From Friedmanniella sp. (lineage in GTDB: Bacteria; Actinomycetota; Actinomycetes; Propionibacteriales; Propionibacteriaceae), in NCBI GenBank assembly GCA_025964935.1, contig JAOPXW010000162.1:1-6248 (forward strand): a DNA stretch of 6,248 bases, read 5' to 3'. Position numbers and translations under genes: made by a program. The notes beneath the pieces were generated by a model. It made no database searches. It was given only the letters and a program-made list of their open reading frames with translations, and was not told the origin of the DNA. Below are positions 1 to 5,279 of this stretch, one piece after another; position 1 is the stretch's first letter; the number at the start of each line of letters is the position of its first letter.

Positions 1-1624
1 CCTGCCGGCCGACGTGGAGGCGCTGTCGCCGACCGAGCTCATCTCGGCCTGCCAGCGCGACCCGGAGGACCTGCAGTGGAACGGCGGCATCGGCACCTAC
101 GTCAAGGCCGCCTCCGAGACCTCCTCCGAGGTCGGGGACAAGGCCAACGACCAGCTGCGGGTCAACGGGGGCGAGCTCCGGGCCAGCTGCGTCGGCGAGG
201 GCGGCAACCTGGGTCTGACCCAGCTCGGCCGGATCGAGTACGCCCAGCAGGGCGGCCGGATCAACACCGACTTCATCGACAACTCGGCCGGGGTCGACAC
301 CTCCGACCACGAGGTCAACATCAAGATCCTGCTGGCCGGGGAGGTCCGGTCGGGTCGGCTGAGCCTCACCGACCGGGACGAGCTGCTGACCATGACCACC
401 GACGAGGTGGGGCTGATGGTGCTGGAGAACAACGCCGACCAGAACCTGGCCCTGGCCAACAGCGTCTGGCAGGCCGGCTCGATGGCCGGGGTGCACGAGG
501 ACTGGATGGAGCGGCTGGAGGAGGAGCAGATCCTCGACCGCGGGATCGAGTACCTGCCCACCGCCGAGCAGATGGCCGAGCGGCGGACCCACGGGCAGGG
601 CCTCAGCTCACCCGAGCTCTGCGTGCTCCTCGCCTACACCAAGATCGCCCTGGAGCGGGAGGTGCTGGCCACCGACCTGCCCGACGACCCGGCCCTGGCC
701 CCCACTCTGGTCAGCTACTTCCCGACCGCGCTGCAGCAGCGGTTCACCGACGCCATGCAGAAGCACCAGCTGCGCCGCGAGATCATCACCACCCAGGCCG
801 TGAACGCGTTCGTGAACACCTCGGGCATGACCTGCTTCCACCGGCTCTCCGGGGAGACCGGGGCGCCGGCGGCGGAGGTCATCCGGGCCCAGGTGGCCTC
901 CCGAAGGATCTTCGACGCGGCCCGGCTCGAGGAGTCGATCCGCGACCTCGACCACGTCATGGACGCAGAGGTGCAGACCCGGCTGCGGCTGGAGGTGCGG
1001 ACTTTGGTCGAGCGGGCCACCCGCTGGACCGTCCTGAACCGCCGCCGTCCCATCGACATCACGACCGCGGTCGACCAGCTCGCCGAGGGCGTGCAGCAGG
1101 TCATCGCCGTCCTCCCGGACCTGCTCGGGTCCCGGGAACACCGCCAGTACGCCGCACGGCTGGCCGGCTACCGCGAGGCCGGGGCGGACGAGGCCACGGC
1201 CCGGGCGGTCGCCGTGCTGCCCCCGGCCTACTCGGCGCTCTCGGTGGTGCAGACGGCCCGCCGCGAGGAGGTCGACGTGATCCGGGTGGCGCGGGTGCAC
1301 TTCGCCCTGTCGGACCGGCTGGGGCTGGACCGGCTGCTGGGCCGGGTCGTCGAGCTGCCGCGGGACGACCGGTGGCAGACCATGGCCCGGGCGGCCCTGC
1401 GGGACGACCTGCACAATGTGCACGCCCAGCTCACGGCGGTGGTGCTATCGGCCGGTCACGGCTCCGAGCCCGCCGCCGACCTGGTCGAGCAGTGGGTCCA
1501 GGTCACCCCGGAGCTCACCACCACCGTGACCCGGCTGGCCTCGATCTGCGACGGTCGTCCCGACCTGGCCCGGATGTCGGTGGGGCTGCGGATGGTGCGG
1601 GGGCTGCTGCCGGCCGCCGGCTGA
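1..1624 (+). CDS. NAD-specific glutamate dehydrogenase, large (GDH180) type, C-terminal part (5' truncated by window)
   Basis: The frame is open from base 2, so the gene starts before the window; 540 residues remain before the TGA at 1622-1624. The enzyme oxidatively deaminates L-glutamate to 2-oxoglutarate and ammonia with NAD+ in the cytoplasm. The first ~110 residues hold blocks typical of the end of the catalytic/NAD-binding domain in GDH180 enzymes: WNGGIGTYVKA (bases 77-109), VGEGGNLGLTQLGRIEYA, and FIDNSAGVDTSDHEVNIKILL (bases ~272-334). The rest is a mostly helical, charged C-terminal domain characteristic of these large enzymes, containing QGLSSPELCVLLAYTK. Known family members run to about 1,600 residues, so roughly a third is present. 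No frameshift or internal stop is seen. A GTG at base 14 is only an internal valine. The stop codon lies inside a 28-bp tandem repeat. I am sure of the family; small GDHs lack these blocks. Confidence 0.95.
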   Translation, partial: LPADVEALSPTELISACQRDPEDLQWNGGIGTYVKAASETSSEVGDKANDQLRVNGGELRASCVGEGGNLGLTQLGRIEYAQQGGRINTDFIDNSAGVDTSDHEVNIKILLAGEVRSGRLSLTDRDELLTMTTDEVGLMVLENNADQNLALANSVWQAGSMAGVHEDWMERLEEEQILDRGIEYLPTAEQMAERRTHGQGLSSPELCVLLAYTKIALEREVLATDLPDDPALAPTLVSYFPTALQQRFTDAMQKHQLRREIITTQAVNAFVNTSGMTCFHRLSGETGAPAAEVIRAQVASRRIFDAARLEESIRDLDHVMDAEVQTRLRLEVRTLVERATRWTVLNRRRPIDITTAVDQLAEGVQQVIAVLPDLLGSREHRQYAARLAGYREAGADEATARAVAVLPPAYSALSVVQTARREEVDVIRVARVHFALSDRLGLDRLLGRVVELPRDDRWQTMARAALRDDLHNVHAQLTAVVLSAGHGSEPAADLVEQWVQVTPELTTTVTRLASICDGRPDLARMSVGLRMVRGLLPAAG

Positions 1625-1656
1625 TCCGGGGCTGCTGCCGACCGCGGGCTGATCCG
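1601..1656. repeat. 28-bp imperfect tandem duplication across the GDH stop codon
   Basis: Bases 1601-1628 and 1629-1656 are two adjacent 28-bp units matching at 26 of 28 positions (differences at 1613/1641 and 1618/1646). Each unit begins GGGCTGCTGCCG and ends GGCTGATCCG, so each carries a TGA at the same internal position. The first TGA ends the dehydrogenase; the second unit is non-coding. Sequence from 1657 shows only a decayed resemblance to a third unit. Confidence 0.85.
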
Positions 1657-1725
1657 GGGCCGGGGGACCGCGCACGCGATGGGAACCCGCGCCCGCGCAC
1701 GCCGCCGGCGTGGTAGGTCTGGTGC

Positions 1726-2580
1726 ATGCGCATCGATCTCCACACCCACTCGGCGGTCTCCGACGGGACCGACACGCCCTCGGCGCTGGTCATCCAGGCG
1801 CAGCGGGCCGGACTGGACGTGGTGGCCCTGAGCGACCACGACACCTTCAACGGCCTCGACGAGGCCGTGGCCGAGGGCGAGCGCAGCGGGGTCCGGGTCG
1901 TCCGCGGCATGGAGCTCTCCTGCTCCCGGCACGGTCAGAGCGTGCACCTGCTCGCGTACGGTGCCGACCCCCAGAGCCCGGGGCTCGCGGCCGAGATGGA
2001 GCGGGTGCGGGGCGGTCGGCTGGGTCGGCTGGCCGGGGTGCTGCAGCGGCTGGCCGAGCTGGGCGTGCCCATCACCGAGGAGGAGGTGATGGCGCAGGTC
2101 GGGAGCAGCCCGTCGGTGGGGCGGCCGCACATCGCCGACGCCCTGATCCGGGCCGGGTACGTCCGCGACCGCCAGGAGGCTTTCGACAGGTTCCTCCGCG
2201 ACGGGGGACCGGCCCACGTCAGCCGGTACGCCATCGAGGTGGGCCGCGGCATCGACCTGGTCCACGAGGCGGGCGGGGTGGCGGTCCTCGCCCACCCGTG
2301 GGGGCGGGGGCGGGAGCAGCTACTGCCGCCCGACGTCCTCGTCGGCCTGGCGCGCGACCACCGGCTCGACGGCCTGGAGGTCGACCACCAGGACCACGAC
2401 GCCGCCACCCGGCAGCGGCTGCGGAAGCTCGCCTCGGACCTGGGGGTGCTCGCCACCGGCTCGAGCGACTACCACGGCACCGGTAAGACCGACCACGACC
2501 TGGGCTGCAACACCACGGCGCCGGAGGTGCTGGCCGAGATCGACCACCGGCTGGCCGTGGCGGGCCGCACCCGGTCCTGA
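1726..2580 (+). CDS. PHP-domain metallophosphoesterase (YciV/TrpH, RNase AM-like family)
   Basis: The product has 284 residues and is a PHP (polymerase and histidinol phosphatase) metal-dependent phosphoesterase. The metal-ligand series is complete and in order: HTH at residues 6-8 with D13, SDHDT at 36-40, E63 in GMELS, H74 in VHLLAYG, GRPHIA at 132-137, H190 in LAHPWG, and SDYHG at 247-251. Characterised relatives cleave 3',5'-nucleoside bisphosphates or trim RNA 5' ends; which substrate applies here cannot be read from sequence. No signal peptide or membrane segment is seen, so it should be cytoplasmic. The ATG at 1726 starts exactly at the family N-terminus (MRIDLHTHS). GGTAGG at 1712-1717 is a weak ribosome-binding site 8 nt upstream, although the same bases resemble an actinobacterial -10 element. 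It follows the dehydrogenase by 101 nt and converges on the reductase gene. Confidence 0.93.
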   Translation: MRIDLHTHSAVSDGTDTPSALVIQAQRAGLDVVALSDHDTFNGLDEAVAEGERSGVRVVRGMELSCSRHGQSVHLLAYGADPQSPGLAAEMERVRGGRLGRLAGVLQRLAELGVPITEEEVMAQVGSSPSVGRPHIADALIRAGYVRDRQEAFDRFLRDGGPAHVSRYAIEVGRGIDLVHEAGGVAVLAHPWGRGREQLLPPDVLVGLARDHRLDGLEVDHQDHDAATRQRLRKLASDLGVLATGSSDYHGTGKTDHDLGCNTTAPEVLAEIDHRLAVAGRTRS

Positions 2581-2615
2581 CGGGACCCGGGGCGGCCGCG
2601 CGGGGGCGGGACCGG
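2571..2615. terminator. possible bidirectional terminator between convergent PHP and reductase genes
   Basis: CCGGTCC at 2571-2577 is repeated inverted as GGACCGG at 2609-2615. This gives a 7-bp perfect stem around a 31-nt GC-rich loop that can fold further. It spans the PHP stop codon and nearly all of the 36-nt gap before the stop of the opposite-strand reductase gene, where a shared terminator would be expected. There is no T-tract, which is common in actinobacteria, and the long loop weakens the case. Confidence 0.3.
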
Positions 2616-2616
2616 C

Positions 2617-3498
2617 TCAGGCCTCGAGCTCGGCGATGTCGGCGTTGCTGAGCTCGATCTCGGCCACCGCCATGTTCTCCTCCAGGTGCGCCAGCGAGGA
2701 CGTGCCGGGGATGAGCAGGATGTTGTCGAAGTCGGCGAGCAGCCAGGCCAGCCCGACCTGGGCCGGGGTGCGGCCCAGTCGATCCGCCACGGCCTGCACG
2801 GCGGGACGGTCGACGACCTTGGGCATGCCGGGGAAGGCCGAGCCCAGCGGGAAGAACGGCACGTAGGCGACGCCCTGGGCCGCGCACAGGGCCAGCACGT
2901 CGGCATCGGACTGGTCGGCCAGGCTGTACGCGTTCTGCACGCACACGATGTCGGCCAGCTCGATGGCGGTCCGGACCTGGTCGAGGGTGGCGTTGGAGAT
3001 GCCCACCCCGGCGATCAGCCCCTCCTCCCGCATCGCCACCATCTCGGCGAGCTGGTCCTCCAGCGCGGGACGGACGTAGCCCGGGATGTCGTCGGTGATC
3101 CGCAGGTTGACCGCGGCGAGCTGCTCGACCCCCAGCGACTGGAGGTTGTCCTGGACCGCCGCCCGCAGCTCGGCCGGCTTCTGCGCCGGCAGCCAGCTGC
3201 CCTTCTTGTTGCGCAGGGCACCGACCTTGGAGACCAGCGCAAGGTCGTCGCCGTACGGGTGCAGGGCGGCCCGGATGAGCTCGTTGCTGACGTCGGGGCC
3301 GTAGTACTGCGCCGTGTCGATGTGGTCGGCCCCGAGCTCGACCGCCCGGCGGAGCACGGCGAGTGCGGTGTCGCGGTCCTGGGGCGGGCCCATCACCCCC
3401 GGGCCGGGGAGCTGCATCGCGCCGAAGCCGACGCGGTGGACCTGGAAGGGGCCGAGGGGGAAGGTGGTCGCGGTCTCGGCGGTGTTGGTCGTCGTCAT
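2617..3498 (-). CDS. aldo/keto reductase, PdxI/YdbC-like (probable NADPH-dependent pyridoxal reductase)
   Basis: The product has 293 residues, from ATG at 3498-3496 to TGA at 2619-2617. It forms a single (beta/alpha)8 aldo/keto reductase barrel that reduces a carbonyl with NAD(P)H in the cytoplasm. Motifs are RVGFGAMQLPGPGV (22-35), HIDTAQYYG (59-67) with catalytic D61 and Y66, SK at 90-91 with catalytic K91, VGISN, and IPGTSSLAHLEEN near the C-terminus for the cofactor phosphate. From memory, the block around residues 24-93, the SWLPA motif and the VNLR motif closely resemble E. coli YdbC (PdxI), a pyridoxal reductase of vitamin B6 salvage. Substrate assignment is by family only. The usual catalytic histidine is Asn131 (bases 3106-3108), as I recall for YdbC. 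The minus-strand frame stays open upstream to 4185, but that stretch lies antisense to the ParA gene. The chosen ATG begins at the family N-terminus and has a -10-like element just upstream. Confidence 0.92.
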   Translation of the reverse strand: MTTTNTAETATTFPLGPFQVHRVGFGAMQLPGPGVMGPPQDRDTALAVLRRAVELGADHIDTAQYYGPDVSNELIRAALHPYGDDLALVSKVGALRNKKGSWLPAQKPAELRAAVQDNLQSLGVEQLAAVNLRITDDIPGYVRPALEDQLAEMVAMREEGLIAGVGISNATLDQVRTAIELADIVCVQNAYSLADQSDADVLALCAAQGVAYVPFFPLGSAFPGMPKVVDRPAVQAVADRLGRTPAQVGLAWLLADFDNILLIPGTSSLAHLEENMAVAEIELSNADIAELEA

Positions 3499-3511
3499 GA
3501 CGCCGACGCTA
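3499..3511 (-). promoter_or_regulatory. -10-like element of a possibly leaderless transcript for the aldo/keto reductase
   Basis: On the minus strand, TAGCGT (complement of 3506-3511) fits the actinobacterial TANNNT -10 pattern. It lies 7 nt before the reductase ATG, the spacing expected if transcription starts at or next to the A of the start codon. No good Shine-Dalgarno sequence sits at a normal distance, which agrees with a leaderless message. No convincing -35 was found. Confidence 0.4.
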
Positions 3512-3555
3512 CCCGCCGGCCCTGACAGAACCCCCGCCTCGGGCGGTGGGGCAGA

Positions 3556-4383
3556 ATGGGGCCGATGACCGAGCCGGAGACCGACAGCCCCGCCCGCCGT
3601 CGGGCCCGCCCCCGGGCCCGGGTCATCGCGGTGGCCAACCAGAAGGGCGGGGTGGCCAAGACCACCACCGTGGCGTCGCTGGCGGCGGCCTGGGCCGACC
3701 GCGGACTCCGGGTCTGCGTGGTCGACCTCGACCCGCAGGCCTGCCTGACCTTCTCGTTGGGTCACGACCCGGAGACCGTGGAGGTCTCGGTGCACCAGGT
3801 CCTGCTCGGCACGGCCAGGGCGCGGGACGCCATCCTGGACACGGCGGACGGCATCGAGCTGCTGCCCGCCACCATCGAGCTGGCCACCGCTGAGCAGCTG
3901 CTGCTGACCCGGACCGGTCGCGAGCAGCTGCTGAAGGTGGCCCTGAAGCCCGTGCTCGGCGCCTACGACGTGATCCTGCTCGACTGCCCGCCCTCGCTGG
4001 GCGTCCTGACCACCGTCGCGCTCACCGCCGCGGACGGCGTGCTGATCCCGCTGCAGTGCGAGACCCTCAGCCACCGCGGGGTCGGCCAGCTCCTGGACAC
4101 GGTGCACGACGTCAAGCGCGCCACCAACCGGCGGCTGCAGGTCCTCGGTGTCCTGCCCACCCTCTTCGACGCCCGGACCAGCCACGCGCGGACGGTGCTG
4201 GAGCGGATCGGGGCGGACTACGGCGTCCCGGTGCTGTCGCCGCCGATCCCCAAGTCCGTGCGCTTCGCCGAGGCTCCCGCGCTGGGCCGCAGCATCCTGG
4301 CCACCGCCCGCACCTCGCGGGGTGCCGACGCCTACCGCGAGGTAGCCGAGAGCCTGTTGCCGTCGTCCCCGGTGCCCGCCTGA
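3556..4383 (+). CDS. ParA/Soj-like MinD-superfamily ATPase (orphan, no ParB nearby)
   Basis: The product has 275 residues and is a deviant-Walker-A ATPase of the kind that moves or positions DNA or protein cargo by ATP-dependent dimerisation. Motifs: Walker A KGGVAKTT at 30-37 (signature K30, P-loop K35, T36), switch I VVDLDPQ at 55-61, Walker B VILLDCPP at 139-146 with D143, then the ParA-type blocks VLIPLQCE and GVLPTLFD. The 22-residue N-terminus is rich in Arg and Pro. No helix-turn-helix domain precedes the ATPase core, so this resembles chromosomal Soj or orphan ParA rather than plasmid type Ia ParA. There is no ParB gene or parS-like site in the window. It resembles, from memory, the mycobacterial Rv3213c group. 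Cargo is unknown. Two starts compete: ATG 3556, with GGTGG at 3545-3549 as a weak ribosome-binding site, and ATG 3565 (MTEPETDS), which has CAGAAT 7 nt upstream and could be leaderless. Confidence 0.9.
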   Translation: MGPMTEPETDSPARRRARPRARVIAVANQKGGVAKTTTVASLAAAWADRGLRVCVVDLDPQACLTFSLGHDPETVEVSVHQVLLGTARARDAILDTADGIELLPATIELATAEQLLLTRTGREQLLKVALKPVLGAYDVILLDCPPSLGVLTTVALTAADGVLIPLQCETLSHRGVGQLLDTVHDVKRATNRRLQVLGVLPTLFDARTSHARTVLERIGADYGVPVLSPPIPKSVRFAEAPALGRSILATARTSRGADAYREVAESLLPSSPVPA

Positions 4384-4396
4384 GCGCCGCCGCCCT

Positions 4397-4436
4397 GGTC
4401 AGCCGGGGGTCGGCGGGTGGACCGGGAGGGCTGACC
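4397..4436 (+). terminator. stem-loop downstream of the ParA-like gene, putative terminator
   Basis: GGTCAGCC at 4397-4404 and GGCTGACC at 4429-4436 are perfect 8-bp inverted arms. Inside the 24-nt loop, GGTC (4408-4411) and GACC (4420-4423) can form a second stem. It begins 14 nt after the ParA stop codon, where a terminator is expected, but has no T-tract. Its right arm includes the proposed -35 box of the next promoter. Confidence 0.4.
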
Positions 4437-4459
4437 GTTGGCGCGGCAGCACCTATATT
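4431..4459 (+). promoter_or_regulatory. sigma70-type promoter for the DUF4397-sortase operon
   Basis: CTGACC (4431-4436; 4 of 6 matches to TTGACA) and TATATT (4454-4459; 5 of 6 to TATAAT) are separated by exactly 17 nt. The TATATT is a conspicuous AT-rich island in a GC-rich gap of 128 nt. Transcription would start near 4466, leaving a leader of about 45 nt before the GTG at 4512. This is the best promoter match in the window. Confidence 0.6.
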
Positions 4460-4469
4460 GTCTGCAGAC
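4460..4469. promoter_or_regulatory. 10-bp palindrome at the expected transcription start, possible operator
   Basis: GTCTGCAGAC at 4460-4469 is a perfect 10-bp palindrome abutting the -10 box and covering the predicted start of transcription. A bound dimeric regulator there could block initiation. A palindrome this short can arise by chance, so the operator role is inferred from position only. Confidence 0.3.
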
Positions 4470-4500
4470 GGCTCCCGCGGGGGTGAGGCCGCGGATCGAC

Positions 4501-4506
4501 GGGGGA
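4501..4506 (+). promoter_or_regulatory. ribosome-binding site fixing the DUF4397 gene start
   Basis: GGGGGA at 4501-4506 lies 5 nt before GTG 4512. This supports that GTG over the in-frame GTG at 4524 and over in-frame starts further upstream, where the frame is open but overlaps the ParA gene. Confidence 0.5.
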
Positions 4507-4511
4507 ACGAC

Positions 4512-5279
4512 GTGACCAGAGCTGTGACCACACGCTGGACGGTGTCGGCGGCCCTGTTGGCCGGAGCGCTCGGCACCGCCGGGTTCACGGTGGCCCCCTC
4601 CTACGCGGCGGACAGCGCCAAGGTCTACATCGTGCAGGGCCTGCCGGGGGACAACCTGGACGTGGCCGTGGACGGCAAGACCGTGGCCACCGACGTGAAG
4701 ACCGCCGCCGTGGTGGGGCCGTTCTCGGTCCGCCCCGGGACCCGGAAGGTGACCTTCACCGACAACGGCAAGGTCGTGCTGGAGCGCACCTTCGGGGTCA
4801 AGGCCCGGTCCAGCTGGGACGTGGTGGTGCACCTGCCCGAGTCCTCCGACAAGGCCACCCTGACGGTGTTCCGCAACGACCTGTCCTCGGTGCCGAAGGG
4901 CAAGGCCTCGCTCACGGTCGCCCACACGGCGTCGGTGCCGGCGGCGGACGTGCGGGTCAACAACAAGGTTCTGTTCTCCAACATCGCGAACGGACAGGCG
5001 CTGAACCTGATCGTGCCGGTGGCCACGTACAAGGTGGCGATCGTGCGCACGGGCAAGACCAGCCCGGTGCTGCTGGGTCCGGTCAGCCTGACCGTGCAGG
5101 GCGGCGCGCTGAACCGGGTGTACGCGCTGGGTGACCCGTCCAAGAAGACCATGAACGTCGCGGTGCATGTGATCGCGACCGGAACCTCCGGCTCCGCGAC
5201 CCCGCACCGGGTCAACACCGGCACGGGCGGCCAGGCGGCCGGCTCAGCCCCGTCGCTGGTCGTCACCCTCATTCCCTGA
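4512..5279 (+). CDS. secreted DUF4397-domain protein with two tandem repeats
   Basis: The product has 255 residues, from GTG at 4512 to TGA at 5277-5279. The N-terminus is a Sec signal peptide: positively charged residues 1-8, hydrophobic core ~11-27, likely cleavage after SYA at residue 32. The mature protein is beta-rich and contains two similar segments, about 35-108 (AKVYIVQG...LDVAVDGKTV...) and 132-208 (ASLTVAHT...ADVRVNNKVL...). Both have the DUF4397 pattern: a strand, a 'DVxV(D/N)' turn, then a GxxxxxxVxxxTYKV-like section. Function of the family is unknown; members are extracellular and often occur beside class F sortases in actinobacteria. Residues 224-248 form a Gly/Ser/Thr/Ala linker, ending in the short hydrophobic LVVTLIP. 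No LPXTG-like motif, transmembrane anchor or basic tail follows. The gene is head of a two-gene unit with the sortase, which starts at the very next codon. Confidence 0.88.
   Translation: MTRAVTTRWTVSAALLAGALGTAGFTVAPSYAADSAKVYIVQGLPGDNLDVAVDGKTVATDVKTAAVVGPFSVRPGTRKVTFTDNGKVVLERTFGVKARSSWDVVVHLPESSDKATLTVFRNDLSSVPKGKASLTVAHTASVPAADVRVNNKVLFSNIANGQALNLIVPVATYKVAIVRTGKTSPVLLGPVSLTVQGGALNRVYALGDPSKKTMNVAVHVIATGTSGSATPHRVNTGTGGQAAGSAPSLVVTLIP

Noticed and set aside
76..1716. Long plus-strand open frame overlapping the dehydrogenase
   Set aside because: The translation is almost entirely Arg, Gly, Pro and Ala with no motif; it is a shadow frame of the dehydrogenase, whose own frame has clear family motifs.
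1456..2295. 279-codon minus-strand frame over the dehydrogenase end and PHP gene
   Set aside because: It is antisense to both, has His/Gln/Pro-rich shadow composition, and crosses the tandem repeat and intergenic gap.
2686..3525. 279-codon plus-strand frame over the reductase
   Set aside because: It is antisense to a well-supported aldo/keto reductase and has His/Gly/Arg/Val-rich shadow composition.
3522..3527. CTGACA as -35 box for the ParA gene
   Set aside because: It matches TTGACA at 5 of 6 positions, but no -10-like sequence lies 16-19 nt downstream; CAGAAT at 3552 is 24 nt away.
3499..4185. Upstream extension of the reductase frame on the minus strand (would give 522 residues)
   Set aside because: The extra part is antisense to the ParA ATPase motifs and is low-complexity. 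The reductase family N-terminus begins at the ATG at 3498.
4438..4459. TTGGCG as -35 for the TATATT box
   Set aside because: The spacer would be only 10 nt; CTGACC at 4431 gives 17 nt and fits better.
4056..4511. 5' extension of the DUF4397 frame into the ParA gene
   Set aside because: The frame is open, but the residues are shadow-like. The ribosome-binding site and signal peptide place the start at 4512.
5277..5279. Selenocysteine reading of the UGA between the DUF4397 and sortase genes
   Set aside because: No SECIS-like hairpin is evident directly after it, and neither family is known to use selenocysteine at such a linker position.
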